In this document: piece by piece, positions 36,642 through 46,129 of the stretch
How the letters are laid out: every line of letters starts with the position of its first letter
How positions within the stretch are numbered: position 1 is the stretch's first letter
Assembly: GCF_000422965.1 (NCBI RefSeq)
Contig: NZ_AUHB01000002.1
Span: 1 to 64,000 of the forward strand
Length of the DNA stretch: 64,000 nt
Direction: 5' to 3'
Origin: Pleomorphomonas oryzae DSM 16300
GTDB lineage: Bacteria; Pseudomonadota; Alphaproteobacteria; Rhizobiales; Pleomorphomonadaceae
Notes under the pieces: model-generated
What the model was told of the DNA's origin: nothing
Database searches by the model: none
The model's input: the letters and a program-made list of their open reading frames with translations, nothing else
Made by a program: the position numbers and the translations under genes

Positions 36642-37952
36642 CTAAATTCGCTTTCCGTGGCTTCTGGGGGGTGTTTTTTTATTTTGTATGTCTTTCTCAG
36701 AGGCTCGCCAGTCAGCGTGCATCCGGAGCGCTGCACGAAGATCTGAGCGCGTCGATGGCGGCAACTCCGAAAAGCCATCGGCTCTGTCCAGCGCCCATAG
36801 TTCCTCGCCGAGGTTGGCATAGATACGACCGTCGAGAAGATGCCGCGCCCGTCGAAGGGCGTGTCGTCGATTTCTTAGTACTTGCCCAGTAACCCCTTGA
36901 GCCCGGAGCCAATCCGAGAATCCATCGTCAACCGCTGGGATAGTTTCTCCCCTATGCCTCGCCACGATCACGCGGCCAATAGCCTCAGCGAGCTGCGTCG
37001 GAACAGCATTCGCGATCATCTGATCTAGATCGCGCACCCTTCGGACAGGACTCCAATCCCAGCTATCGGGAAAGCCTTGCAATTGGGACGTCTGCTTTTG
37101 AGTCAGACTCGGCACCTTTTCTGCTGGAACGGGGTCCTTTGGCGATGGGGATGATAGGTATCCTGAGGTCGGCGCCTCTCTCGATGTTCTGATCAAAGCC
37201 GGCATAGGTTCGTCGATCGACCTCACGCCACGCCCCTTACCGTACGGCCGGACAAAAATATAGCGACTTACCGCGCCAGGCACGCGAGATGATGCTGCTC
37301 TTAGGGTGGAATCTGGCGCATCCGTGGTCTGCAACAAAGTACATTCGCCCTGTCGCCGATGAACATAAACCTGCTCGCCAATATCGTCGCCTAAGATGTC
37401 CCGGATCGTTGTCCGACGCGGTCGCCGTGCCGCCATGATTTCCGCCGATAGGAATCCATCAGCTTCATCGCGTCGCCCAATGACGATTAACCGCTTTCTA
37501 GTCTGCGCCACTCCATACCAAGAGGCGTCGACTACAGTTTCGGTCAGCCCATAGCCTGCCGTTTTCAGGATTGCGCGAGATCGTGCCCAAGTTGCCGATT
37601 TTTTTGCCGGCGCCACATTCTCCATCAGAACCCATTCAGGTCGCGTAATAGCAACCACCATGGCAAACGCCGTCATCAACTCGGCGCGCGCTCCCTCGAT
37701 GCGCTGACCGGCGGTCGAGAAATCCTGGCATGGCGGCCCACCCATAACAATGTCGGGCCGCAGATCCATGACTATCGGAGCGATCTGAACGACATCCCGG
37801 ATGTCTCCGAGCCGCACGTGATCGCCGACGTTCCGACGATAAACATCGACCGCCACATTCCAAGAGTCGATCGCGCCAACGACGTCCATTCCCGCTTTGC
37901 TAAGTCCGATGGACAAGCCCCCAGCTCCGCAGAAAAGATCGACCGCTCGCAC
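36642..37952 (-). CDS. second DNA (cytosine-5)-methyltransferase
   Basis: A 436-residue C5 methyltransferase, distinct from the one at 32461. Motif I is VDLFCGAGGLSIGLSKAG, motif IV GGPPCQDFSTAGQR with catalytic Cys75, motif VI ENV at 111-113 and motif VIII QTRKRL at 150. The target-recognition region contains PMPALIRTSREAPTSGYLSS, and motif IX/X ends in MIANAVPTQLAEAIGRVI. A roughly 90-residue basic C-terminal extension follows. No partner nuclease is obvious beside it; it is divergent from the RloC-like gene. It may be solitary, or protect self DNA for a system in this island. Confidence 0.92.
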   Translation of the reverse strand: MRAVDLFCGAGGLSIGLSKAGMDVVGAIDSWNVAVDVYRRNVGDHVRLGDIRDVVQIAPIVMDLRPDIVMGGPPCQDFSTAGQRIEGARAELMTAFAMVVAITRPEWVLMENVAPAKKSATWARSRAILKTAGYGLTETVVDASWYGVAQTRKRLIVIGRRDEADGFLSAEIMAARRPRRTTIRDILGDDIGEQVYVHRRQGECTLLQTTDAPDSTLRAASSRVPGAVSRYIFVRPYGKGRGVRSIDEPMPALIRTSREAPTSGYLSSPSPKDPVPAEKVPSLTQKQTSQLQGFPDSWDWSPVRRVRDLDQMIANAVPTQLAEAIGRVIVARHRGETIPAVDDGFSDWLRAQGVTGQVLRNRRHALRRARHLLDGRIYANLGEELWALDRADGFSELPPSTRSDLRAALRMHADWRASEKDIQNKKTPPRSHGKRI

Positions 37953-38002
37953 CTACGCCCCCCGCAAACTCCATGTCGCAGAGGGGTTTCGTAACCGACG
38001 GA

Positions 38003-38025
38003 CGTAACGAAAGAGTTCATGACGA
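38003..38025 (+). repeat. direct repeat flanking the RloC-phosphatase cassette, left copy
   Basis: These 23 bp match 41220-41242 at 22 of 23 positions, in the same orientation. The two copies enclose the two-gene cassette and nothing else. Confidence 0.7.
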
Positions 38026-38293
38026 TAACGATCGTACCGCGGCCAGTTGACCGGAAGCCGCCCCATATGAACGAGGCTTTCCGCGGCTCAAGTTGGTCGT
38101 GGCGGTTATCTTTCCGGCAATCTAAAAGAAGACACTGCTGCCTTTGGCAAAGACAATAGGATTTATCGAAGCTAAGGGTTGAAAGGGACTAACAGTCAAC
38201 AAAGCGAATTGATTTCGCCGCTTAATTCACCCCCAATCATCCTCTGGATCGACGATAAGCCAACAATAACGCCGTCGTCCGATGGGGGGCAAA
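38026..38293. other. divergent promoter region of methyltransferase and RloC-like genes
   Basis: This gap of about 270 bp must hold the promoter of the RloC-like gene. I see no strong -35/-10 pair and no operator that I recognise, apart from the direct repeat at its left edge. Confidence 0.35.
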
Positions 38294-40600
38294 ATGCTCG
38301 AGGAAGTCAGCATTTCAAGAGTGGCGACTTATGGGGAAGGGCCACAGCGTCTTAATGGGCTTAGGCACATCAACTTTCTCTTTGGAACGAATGGATCGGG
38401 GAAGACGACTATCTCAAGGATCATCGCTGACCCGACTGCATATCCAAATTGCGCTGTGATCTGGCGCGGAGCTCGTCCACTTGAAGCGCTCGTTTACAAC
38501 AGCGACTTCGTAGATAGGACCTTTACCCCACAACTGCGCGGCATATTCACCCTCGGAGAGGTTGAGAACGATACCCTTAAAAGGATCGAGGATGTCCGCG
38601 CGAAGGTAATAGAGATCGAAACCCAGATTGGTACGCTGAAAACAACTCTTGGAGCTGCGGATCACTCGACCGGCAAACGGGCCGAACTACGAGCACTTCG
38701 CGATGCGTTTGAAACCCAATGCTGGGAAATCAAGACCGCGCATGATGCTCATTTCTCTGAGGCGTTCACCGGCTTGCGTAACTCGCGCACGAGGTTTTGC
38801 GACAGAGTCCTCGAAGAGGCTGGGGGCAATCAGGCGGTCGTCTATTCGGTCGACGACCTGAAAATCCGTGCCCAAACAGTCTTCGCTGAGGGTGTCACTC
38901 GATTAGCGGCAGTATCGACGCTAGGTGGGCAGGACCTGCTCGATATAGAACAGGAGCCTGTGCTCGCTAAGAAGGTCGTCGGCAAGGAAGATATCGACAT
39001 CGGTGCGCTCATTCGTCGGCTGGGCAACAGCGATTGGGTGCGCCAGGGAATCCGCTATGCCGAGGGGCCTGGTTCTCCATGTCCATTCTGCCAGAAGCCC
39101 CTTGATGAGGAATTGCTATCCAAGCTGAACGCCTTCTTCGACGAAGCATATCTAGCCGATGTGGTGGCGATCGCACGCTTGGAAGAAGCCTATCGCACTT
39201 TTGCTGACGCGATCCTCACTAAAGCCGAAGCGGCTCTTGCCTCCGGAAGCCCACATATCGACGTGGAGAAGCTGCGTCCCCTATGCGAGAGGCTACGCAC
39301 GCTAATCCTCCTCAATAAGGGGCACCTTGAACGCAAGCGAAAGGAACCCAGCATACCGGTGACCCTAGAGCCTATGGCTGAGCCTCTAGGTGCCGTGGCT
39401 TCCGTCATTGAGCAGGCAAACCGAGAGATCGCTAGGCACAATGCCCTCGTCGATAACCTCGTCGCCGAGCGCAAGACGCTCGTCGCCGAGATTTGGAAAT
39501 GCCTAACTGAAGAAAAGAAGGACTTGATCGCACAATATACGACTGCCAAGAGCAATCTCGACAGGGCCATCGCTGGGCTATCGATCGGCATCGAGGCCAA
39601 GGCCCAAGCCTTGATCGGAGCGCAATCAACACTGGCCGAGCTTGAGAGGCAGGTGACTAGCGTTCAGCCCACGGTGACTGAGATCAACGCAATCCTCGCG
39701 TCATTTGGGTTCAGTAGCTTTTGGCTGACGACCGCCGGCGACAAACAGCAATTCTATGCCATTGTTCGCGGCGACGGCAGCGATGCCCGGGAAACCCTCA
39801 GCGAGGGCGAGCGAAGTTTCATCACCTTTTTGTACTTCTATCACTTGATCCGCGGCAGCACGTCGGCAAGTGGGATGAATGTCGATCGTATCGTCGTCTT
39901 CGACGATCCAGTGTCAAGTCTCGACAGCGACGTGCTTTTCATTGTCAGCGCACTTATCAAGCGAGTTCTGGGTGAAGCGGTGGACGGCAAAGGGCGGGTG
40001 AAACAGGTTTTTGTCCTGACCCACAACATCTACTTCCATAAGGAAGTGTCATTCGATCCGAAACGACAGCAAGGTGAACGCCGCTCCCACGAAACGTTCT
40101 GGATCGTCCGGAAGACCGGAAACATCACGATCGTCGAAGGGCACCAAAAGAACCCAATCCGGACCTCATACGAATTGCTCTGGGCTGAGGTCCAGAATCC
40201 AGGTCGTTCAAACCTCACGATTCAAAACGTTCTGCGGAGGATTTTGGAGTACTACTTCACGATCCTCGGAAATATGGATAAGGACGCCGTCATCGCGAAG
40301 TTTGTGGGGCGTGACCAGCAGATCTGCGCATCGCTGTTCTCATGGATCAATGACGGATCGCATAACTTCGCGGACGATCTTTATGTCGCGGCCGACGAGA
40401 CGACCGTTGGGCGCTATCTTGCGGTCTTCAAACAGATTTTCCAGACTACCAATCATGGCGCGCACTACGCGATGATGATGGGGCCAGAGGAAGCGCCTCC
40501 CCAAGATGATGCAGCCACGACCGCTGCGGAACTTGCGACGGAAGTTGTCCAAGCGCTGCCTGACATGGAGGGAGCGCTTGTCGCCTCCGAGAGCGCCTGA
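38294..40600 (+). CDS. rloC: RloC-like AAA_13 ATPase, putative anticodon nuclease
   Basis: A 768-residue SMC/Rad50-like ATPase. Counting from ATG 38294, Walker A is FGTNGSGKTT (about 30-39). Coiled coils flank a zinc-hook motif CPFC at 263-266, then the signature LSEGERSF (502-509) and Walker B VVFDDPVSSLDS (534-545) follow. The C-terminal part has PIRTSYELLW with Arg623 and Glu627 spaced as Arg320/Glu324 of PrrC, and His690 in NDGSHNF could complete the triad. RloC enzymes cut tRNA in the anticodon as a last-resort phage defence. ATG 38294 follows GGGGGG and is preferred over 38282. The next gene starts 20 bp downstream. Confidence 0.75.
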   Translation: MLEEVSISRVATYGEGPQRLNGLRHINFLFGTNGSGKTTISRIIADPTAYPNCAVIWRGARPLEALVYNSDFVDRTFTPQLRGIFTLGEVENDTLKRIEDVRAKVIEIETQIGTLKTTLGAADHSTGKRAELRALRDAFETQCWEIKTAHDAHFSEAFTGLRNSRTRFCDRVLEEAGGNQAVVYSVDDLKIRAQTVFAEGVTRLAAVSTLGGQDLLDIEQEPVLAKKVVGKEDIDIGALIRRLGNSDWVRQGIRYAEGPGSPCPFCQKPLDEELLSKLNAFFDEAYLADVVAIARLEEAYRTFADAILTKAEAALASGSPHIDVEKLRPLCERLRTLILLNKGHLERKRKEPSIPVTLEPMAEPLGAVASVIEQANREIARHNALVDNLVAERKTLVAEIWKCLTEEKKDLIAQYTTAKSNLDRAIAGLSIGIEAKAQALIGAQSTLAELERQVTSVQPTVTEINAILASFGFSSFWLTTAGDKQQFYAIVRGDGSDARETLSEGERSFITFLYFYHLIRGSTSASGMNVDRIVVFDDPVSSLDSDVLFIVSALIKRVLGEAVDGKGRVKQVFVLTHNIYFHKEVSFDPKRQQGERRSHETFWIVRKTGNITIVEGHQKNPIRTSYELLWAEVQNPGRSNLTIQNVLRRILEYYFTILGNMDKDAVIAKFVGRDQQICASLFSWINDGSHNFADDLYVAADETTVGRYLAVFKQIFQTTNHGAHYAMMMGPEEAPPQDDAATTAAELATEVVQALPDMEGALVASESA

Positions 40601-40620
40601 TCGATTAAGGAAAGACCATT

Positions 40621-41112
40621 ATGATCGAAATCCATTCGAACCTTTTCGTCGGCGACGAAAAGGATGAACAGCACCTATGCCGCGAGCCCGGCTGGTTCTT
40701 CATCCACGCCTGCAAGGATCCATATCATCGCCGAGCGGTCGGTTATACTGGGCGTGGCGCGCCTAAGGATCATCCAGAATACCTGATCGCGCACCGCGAT
40801 GGTCACCTATTCCTCAACTTGGTTGATACGAATGATGTCGCCTACGTCCCCATGGAGATTGTCGAGGCTGCGCTTGAAGCCATTCATCGTAATCTGGGGA
40901 CTACCAAGGTCCTACTCCACTGCAACCAGGGCCAGTCGCGTTCGCCCTCTATCGCCTTGCTCTATCTGAGGCGACACACCAATCGCTTCGCAGGCATGGC
41001 TTTTGTCGAAGCGCTTCAGACGTTCCAGCTACTCTACCCACCTTACTCGCCCGCGCGCGGCATGGCCGACTATGTCAGATTGAACTGGGATCGATATCAA
41101 TACGTTGACTGA
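40621..41112 (+). CDS. dual-specificity-phosphatase-like protein paired with the RloC-like ATPase
   Basis: A 163-residue Cys-based phosphatase. The P-loop HCNQGQSRSPSIALLYL has Cys101 and Arg107 (C-x5-R), with HC before and a Ser after Arg, as in dual-specificity and RNA-phosphatase members. Asp69 or Asp72 in LFLNLVDTNDV may be the general acid. It begins 20 bp after the ATPase stop with an AAGGAAAG ribosome binding site, so the two are co-transcribed. Members of this superfamily act on phosphoproteins or on RNA 5' phosphates; the substrate here is unknown. A role in controlling the ATPase or processing cleaved RNA is speculation. Confidence 0.72.
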   Translation: MIEIHSNLFVGDEKDEQHLCREPGWFFIHACKDPYHRRAVGYTGRGAPKDHPEYLIAHRDGHLFLNLVDTNDVAYVPMEIVEAALEAIHRNLGTTKVLLHCNQGQSRSPSIALLYLRRHTNRFAGMAFVEALQTFQLLYPPYSPARGMADYVRLNWDRYQYVD

Positions 41113-41564
41113 GGGTGCCAAATCTTCGCGACCATGGGGCACAAGGTCCGGTCCCGCGCCTCCGCTATTTAATGTGGTCACTCCACTAAGGGCTTTGGGC
41201 TCAGCCTATAAGCAATCCGCGTAACGAAAAAGTTCATGACGAAATTGTCCCGTCCGACGGGTGCAGAATGTCCCGTCCGTCGCCGTCGGCTCCTACCTCT
41301 TTATGCTGCCCTGTTAACCGCCGGCCGGGTCGCGAATGGCCCCCGGGCGATGCCCTACGGCTTATACGCTTCTGATTTCATTGCAGATAGTTGTTTCGGA
41401 TGCGGAACGAGTCTGCCGACGGCTTGACGCTGAAACCGCCCGGTGGGTCCAATAATAACAAGACCCCCGGTCAACGCGGTTGGAGCCGCTCGCGGGGGTC
41501 ATGTCAAGGACAGGATCATGATCAGCCCGTTCCGCATAGTCGTCAAGACCCGCGCCGATAATCG
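41113..41564. other. non-coding region upstream of the replication gene, with repeats and a hairpin
   Basis: No convincing gene. TGTCCCGTCCG occurs twice (41246-41256 and 41269-41279), 23 bp apart, close to two helical turns. GACCCCCG (41462-41469) pairs perfectly with CGGGGGTC (41493-41500). Both could control the replication gene that starts at 41565, as operator or RNA structure. Confidence 0.5.
41220..41242 (+). repeat. direct repeat flanking the RloC-phosphatase cassette, right copy
   Basis: Same sequence and orientation as 38003-38025 with one mismatch. It lies just before the twin TGTCCCGTCCG repeats, so the cassette appears to sit between the restriction-modification part and the replication part of the element. 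Confidence 0.7.
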
Positions 41565-43652
41565 GTGAGCGCCCTGCTGGGATACGCACCCAGCCAGACG
41601 ACGTCCTCCTCACAATCTGCTTGTCAACAAAATTGGCCTCGGCCTGTGAAAACGTGGGCCGACGGAGCCGCAGGCTCGATCGGCCCAAGCACGATCACTT
41701 TCGCTTCCGCCGCCGAAGGAGCGCATCTCAAGAAGACTGACCTTCGTCGGGTTTGCCGCCAGAATGCTCGCCTTGTGCGAGACGCCAAACGGTCGATCCG
41801 GGAGGCGCTTATACGCGAGGCGGCGCGGGAGATACTCGCATCAGGGGCGGCTGGTTCGATCTCGGACGCGTGGCACGTTGCCAGCGGCGAGATTCTGAAA
41901 GCCGACCTCGCTGAGAAGGCCCGACAGAAGTTCCCGAATGCAACAGAAGAAGGCATCCGCAGGCGCGTCGTCAAGGAACTCGACATCCGCGATGCCCTCC
42001 GCAATCGACGTGAGGCCGTCATCGACCGTTTGGTCGCCGGCTATAAATGGGCGGGCGGCGAAGATCTGGCGACGGGTCGTGAGCGCTCGGCGTTCACATA
42101 TCAGGGCCTCCGAAGCGACGAACACGAGCTTCTGAAGCTCTTCGCCTCATGCCTTCCCAAGGCCCGCCCAAGCAAGCGCGATGCCGACGAAACCGAGCTG
42201 AAACAGTCGCTTAAGGTCGGCTCGAAAGAATACACAAAGGCAGTCGGCAGCAAATTGCTCGGACTCGACGAAGTGTATGTCGAGGGGCAAAAAAGTGTGA
42301 GGGGCTTCATCCGCGTCGATTGTGATGGGATATTCAGCAGCTGGGACGCTCTTCGTTTCGCGTTGATTGAGGCGTTTGAAAGCATAGAGTTGCTACCTCA
42401 TCTCGTCGTGGGGGACGAATTGTCCGACGGCAGAATCGTCCGGCCGCACTTTATCTGGCTGCTTCCGGAAAAGAGCCGAATTCGCTTCGATTCCAAGGCA
42501 TTTCCAGCTCCCCAGCGTCTCTATCATGCCGTCGCGCGGGCGTTGACGGCGGCCACCAGGCCCGTCGGTTCCGACTTGGGTGGTTTGTCGAATCCGATGC
42601 GCGTCAAAAATCCACTTTGCCCCCATTGGACGACGGCGATTATGAATTCCCGCGATCCGATGTCGCTCGGCCATATGTTTGTTCGACTGGAACCTTGGAT
42701 CGGCGAAGACGATACGACGATGGCCGAACGCCAGACCGCTGTTCGCGCCGCCGCCGTCGGTCTCGACACATGCCAGTCAAACGCTTTTTTCAAGGAAGCG
42801 TCTGCCGCCTGTTGGTCGCTCGCTCGTCAATGGATCACCGACGGTGACGAACGCGGCGCGTTAGCCGGCGACGACCTCGCCGAGGCGTTCGTCGCCGCTC
42901 TCGGACACGATGCTCGTCACGCAATGGCAAGTGTCCCGCCCCGCAAGGCGATGGCGATGTTAGGTTCCGTTTGCCGTTGGGCCGCGAAGCACTTTGACCC
43001 GTCCGTCCGGCGCCGGACGGCAAACCCGGGAGCCCTCAGGGGCACCCTCGGCGGCTTGTCACTTCACGACCGCCAGGCTGCTGGCGGCCGGCATGCGGCA
43101 GGCACTCGTAGGGATGCATCTCTCAACGCGATACGGGAGGCCGTGGCCGCCCTTCGTGCCGAGGGTGCGGAGATCACCAAGGCGGCCGTCGCCGATCGTG
43201 CGGGCATTGCTTATCGCACGGTTCTCCGGCATTTCGAGGCGGCGATGTCCGTCGTTAGCGAGGTTTCCGAGGCCTGCAAGACCACTGTGACAGACGGTCT
43301 TAGAAAAATAGCAGAGGTTTTCACGGCTCGCTCATCATCACATCACACGACATTTCAGAACGGTGGTTCGGACAACGATGATGCTCCGGCAATTGTCCAG
43401 TCAGCCACAGCTCTTCAGTCCCATTCTGATCCAGATCGGTCTCCACAACCCGACACCGAAACTGCTCCACCGTCGTCGGTCGATGTGGTCTCCATATGGT
43501 CTCATGCTGTCCGACCGTCTCTCGACGATGATGAGGACGATGAGGATGTCATCATGCTGCTGGCGCACGAGTCGTGGCTGTCGTCACAGGACCATGCATC
43601 GTCCGAACCGCCGCCGTGGGACGACGACGACTCGTTGCCCGTTGCCGCTTAG
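41565..43652 (+). CDS. plasmid-type replication initiator / primase-like protein
   Basis: A 695-residue protein. The middle third resembles the Replicase/primase (AEP-like) family of plasmid Rep proteins: RVDCDGIFSSWDALRFALIE, LLPHLVVGDELSDGRIVRPH with the HFIWLLP strand, and DLGGLSNPMRVKNPLCPHWT. A PriCT-like helical part follows. Near residue 560 is a helix-turn-helix (ITKAAVADRAGIAYRTVLRH). The C-terminal 120 residues are acidic and low-complexity (DDDEDDEDV). The start is a GTG without a good ribosome binding site, so the true N-terminus may be further in. Downstream lies an AT-rich, repeat-bearing zone that could be its origin. Replicative maintenance of excised elements is known for some ICEs. 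Confidence 0.7.
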   Translation: MSALLGYAPSQTTSSSQSACQQNWPRPVKTWADGAAGSIGPSTITFASAAEGAHLKKTDLRRVCRQNARLVRDAKRSIREALIREAAREILASGAAGSISDAWHVASGEILKADLAEKARQKFPNATEEGIRRRVVKELDIRDALRNRREAVIDRLVAGYKWAGGEDLATGRERSAFTYQGLRSDEHELLKLFASCLPKARPSKRDADETELKQSLKVGSKEYTKAVGSKLLGLDEVYVEGQKSVRGFIRVDCDGIFSSWDALRFALIEAFESIELLPHLVVGDELSDGRIVRPHFIWLLPEKSRIRFDSKAFPAPQRLYHAVARALTAATRPVGSDLGGLSNPMRVKNPLCPHWTTAIMNSRDPMSLGHMFVRLEPWIGEDDTTMAERQTAVRAAAVGLDTCQSNAFFKEASAACWSLARQWITDGDERGALAGDDLAEAFVAALGHDARHAMASVPPRKAMAMLGSVCRWAAKHFDPSVRRRTANPGALRGTLGGLSLHDRQAAGGRHAAGTRRDASLNAIREAVAALRAEGAEITKAAVADRAGIAYRTVLRHFEAAMSVVSEVSEACKTTVTDGLRKIAEVFTARSSSHHTTFQNGGSDNDDAPAIVQSATALQSHSDPDRSPQPDTETAPPSSVDVVSIWSHAVRPSLDDDEDDEDVIMLLAHESWLSSQDHASSEPPPWDDDDSLPVAA

Positions 43653-44573
43653 CCCTCAATCCGCAACGCCGAGGATCGGTTAGCCGATCCGAAGGCGGGG
43701 AATCGAGGTCGCCCCCGCGAGGCGGCGCGAGGTCCCCTGGGGGACCGCAGCCGAATCAACGATCCGGAGGGGATTGGAATCCCAGATCTCCATTATCCCG
43801 TCATAGCGGTAAATTCGGTCGCTCTCGTCACTCCACCCGTTTGACGCGATTCTAAAACCGCCTACAGAGCCCGCCAGAGGCCTGTTGTCGTTCCGGCAGT
43901 ACGATTCCTCACCTCGAAAAACCCGCTCAGGGTTTCCCTCCTCCCTTCCGGCGGCGATGCTCCCTCGCTTCTGGACGAGCCACTTGTCTCGCCCGGATCG
44001 GCTACGCCGACCACTCCTCACGCATAGTCACCGGAGCCAGGTCGTCGGTGACGGCCTCGTCGTCGGCTTTCTGACGCATCTTCGATGCTGGGTCCCACCT
44101 CCTCGGGGGCGTGACCAGCGAAAGCCTATGCCGACGACGAGGCCGTCAACCCGTTCGCTGACCGCCTCGCGAACGATTTCACGACGCCTTCCTTTTCGTG
44201 ACGCACGAAATGCGAATCCGTTCCGCTGCGAATTCGCAGTTGGTTAATTCCCAACTGTCGCGCGAAATAAATGGAATTTCGAATTCGATGAGCACGAATT
44301 AAAAAATAAGGCGTAACGAATTCGATGGTAACAAACGAAAAGAAATGCCCAAAATGATGTTAATAACCAAAAAATTAATTAGAGCATAAAATAGTATCGC
44401 GAGGCCTGAGACGGAGATAATACGATGATTTGATTTTAACTATAGCCTAACACAAACAATCGATACTGTTGCGCCGACGAGGAGGATGTGCTTTTATGGT
44501 GGGGTTGCTAATGAGGCAACATGAATGGCGAAGCCGGGTGGTACGGCGAGGCCGAGCAAAGTTGGAGACTGAT
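43653..44573. other. candidate replication origin: hairpin cluster plus AT-rich zone
   Basis: About 920 bp without a gene, directly after the replication protein. The first part has stacked perfect hairpins: GATCGG/CCGATC (43674-43689), GGCGGGG with CCCCGC (43694-43718) and GGTCCCC/GGGGACC (43731-43746). The middle has a 19-bp inverted repeat at 44049 and 44130. The last part (about 44240-44460) is strikingly AT-rich and holds two copies of GAATTCGATG (44281-44290, 44318-44327). Structure, repeats and AT-rich DNA beside a Rep gene are what an origin would show; no single element is diagnostic. Confidence 0.45.
44049..44148. repeat. 19-bp perfect inverted repeat, 62-bp spacer
   Basis: TGACGGCCTCGTCGTCGGC (44049-44067) is exactly reverse-complementary to 44130-44148. 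The spacer has a further GCTGG/CCAGC stem, so a long branched structure can form in single-stranded DNA or RNA. Confidence 0.75.
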
Positions 44574-45026
44574 ATGAGTGAGAGTGACACCCAAACCGCC
44601 GAGATAGCGGACAACGCGCCAGAGGGCGCAGAGCGCTATGAACTGCCGATGGACGGCGGCTCAATCAGGTCATTCGTGTATTGTTCCCACAAGCGGGGAG
44701 GCAACTGGGCTGCGGTGTTATCTGGTCCGAACGCGGCCCGGATGACCCGCACCTACCTGTCGCAGCGCGGTCGCATCGTCGACCTGACCACAATCAAGGC
44801 CAACGATGTGATTGAGTTCGGTGGCGATTACACGACGGGCAGCGGACGACGGATACCCGATCGCGAGTACTGGCACATTATCTCGATCGATTTCGATGAC
44901 GACTCCGTCGTGTTTGATCAGTACCCGACTCCCGCCAAGGCACTACGTGCGGCCCGCGAAGCCGCCCGCGCGGCGTCGGCGGCGATGGTTGCCGGCATGG
45001 CGACGCCGATGCCTGACGCGTGTTGA
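44574..45026 (+). CDS. hypothetical protein of the element
   Basis: A 150-residue acidic protein starting MSESDTQTAEIADN, after TTGGAGA. It has no recognisable domain. The middle (GNWAAVLSGPNAARMTRTYL and IVDLTTIKANDVIEFGGDYT) looks like a folded mixed alpha/beta core, and the tail is Ala-rich helix (KALRAAREAARAASAAMVAG). A longer frame from 44469 exists but lacks a ribosome binding site. It heads a run of small plus-strand genes. Confidence 0.6.
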   Translation: MSESDTQTAEIADNAPEGAERYELPMDGGSIRSFVYCSHKRGGNWAAVLSGPNAARMTRTYLSQRGRIVDLTTIKANDVIEFGGDYTTGSGRRIPDREYWHIISIDFDDDSVVFDQYPTPAKALRAAREAARAASAAMVAGMATPMPDAC

Positions 45027-45115
45027 TCACCTAAGTCTGACGCATTTTCCGCCCATCTGCAGGCGGGTTCTCTGATGAAATACAACGCTAGATCAAGAGC
45101 TAACAGGAGGTCGCA

Positions 45116-45442
45116 GTGAGACTTTTTGTAAGTGAGGGCGTGATCACACGCAACGAGTCAATCTATCGCATTCTTGAAGAGCACGAGAAGTACGTGGAGG
45201 CCCACACCGACGCCCAGAGCACTCGGAAACTTAAGGCTGGCCGCGTTCAGTCGTGTGCCGCAACGAGGTATGCCGGACTCGTGATAGTCCGTGAGGAATG
45301 GGGGCGGGATGTTGGCCCACACATCTCCATGTTTACCGCTATCGAGGCGGGCAAGCCGACAATCTCCACCTGCGAATTTGACTTCCAATACGGCATAGTC
45401 GGGGCGGAAATCGCCAAGTGCGTTTTTAGAAAGCGCAACTGA
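45116..45442 (+). CDS. small hypothetical protein
   Basis: A 108-residue protein with a GTG start and a near-perfect AGGAGG. No family recognised. It has a charged N-terminal helix (ESIYRILEEHEKYVEAHTDA) and a C-terminal part with two cysteines. The strong ribosome binding site makes translation likely. Confidence 0.6.
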   Translation: MRLFVSEGVITRNESIYRILEEHEKYVEAHTDAQSTRKLKAGRVQSCAATRYAGLVIVREEWGRDVGPHISMFTAIEAGKPTISTCEFDFQYGIVGAEIAKCVFRKRN

Positions 45443-45599
45443 CAGCAGCAGCCTGCACCATTTTAATCGTCGACACCTGCCGCGACGTTATCGTTGGTGC
45501 CATCTGACCTTGCTTAATCGCCGTCGAACGCAGACGGCGACTAGGAGGGCCAGCCTCCCACCGCGAAACTCACGGCGAACGAAATGAAAGGACAGGACA

Positions 45600-45857
45600 A
45601 TGGAGAATTGGAAAATCCGCGCCATTGCAGCCATTTACGCTGCGGCGGTCGTGGTGATCATTGGCTATCAGCTGACAGGTGGCTACCGCCTCGGGCTGTG
45701 GTGGCTGCTGTACGCCGCTGTCGTGACCGCAATAGCCAGTGGCGCTCTGGTGTGGCACCGAGCGCAAGGGCAGTCATTGTACTGGCGCGCTAGCGTGGTT
45801 GTTGGCGTTATGCTGATGGGCGGACTTACTCTCGCTCTCCGACTTCCGGCCGCCTGA
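45600..45857 (+). CDS. small membrane protein, three predicted helices
   Basis: An 85-residue, almost wholly hydrophobic protein: IAAIYAAAVVVIIGYQL, LGLWWLLYAAVVTAIASGAL and ASVVVGVMLMGGLTLALRL are likely membrane helices. GAAAGGACAGG precedes the ATG. Function unknown; similar small membrane proteins near transfer genes are often holin-like, exclusion or anchoring factors, but nothing here decides. Confidence 0.6.
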   Translation: MENWKIRAIAAIYAAAVVVIIGYQLTGGYRLGLWWLLYAAVVTAIASGALVWHRAQGQSLYWRASVVVGVMLMGGLTLALRLPAA

Positions 45858-46015
45858 ACGGTCATCATCGGCTTTTCCTTACATCGATCCGGATCGGGCG
45901 CGCTCATGCCCAAGCGCAAGCGTGTCGCTGTGCGACAGGCAGCTACCCGACCGGATCGACGTCTCATCGGACGCCATGATGACCGCCGATGCGGCGGCCA
46001 AACAGGAGAACCCCG

Positions 46016-46129
46016 ATGTCCTACCGCCTCCGCCGCGCCCTTGCAGCTGCCCTCTACGCCTTCTCTCCCGTGATCACTTTGCTCTGGTTCCTCGCGATCC
46101 TCGCATTCGTCGCGTGGCTCGGTCACTGA
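46016..46129 (+). CDS. tiny one-helix membrane protein
   Basis: A 37-residue frame, MSYRLRRALAAALYAFSPVI continuing TLLWFLAILAFVAWLGH, preceded by CAGGAGA. It has a basic N-terminus and one long membrane helix. It overlaps the next frame by one base (TGATG), suggesting coupled translation. Confidence 0.5.
   Translation: MSYRLRRALAAALYAFSPVITLLWFLAILAFVAWLGH

Noticed and set aside
43680-44021. 113-codon minus-strand frame after the Rep gene
   Set aside because: It lies in the hairpin-rich zone, has no ribosome binding site and reads as basic low-complexity sequence.
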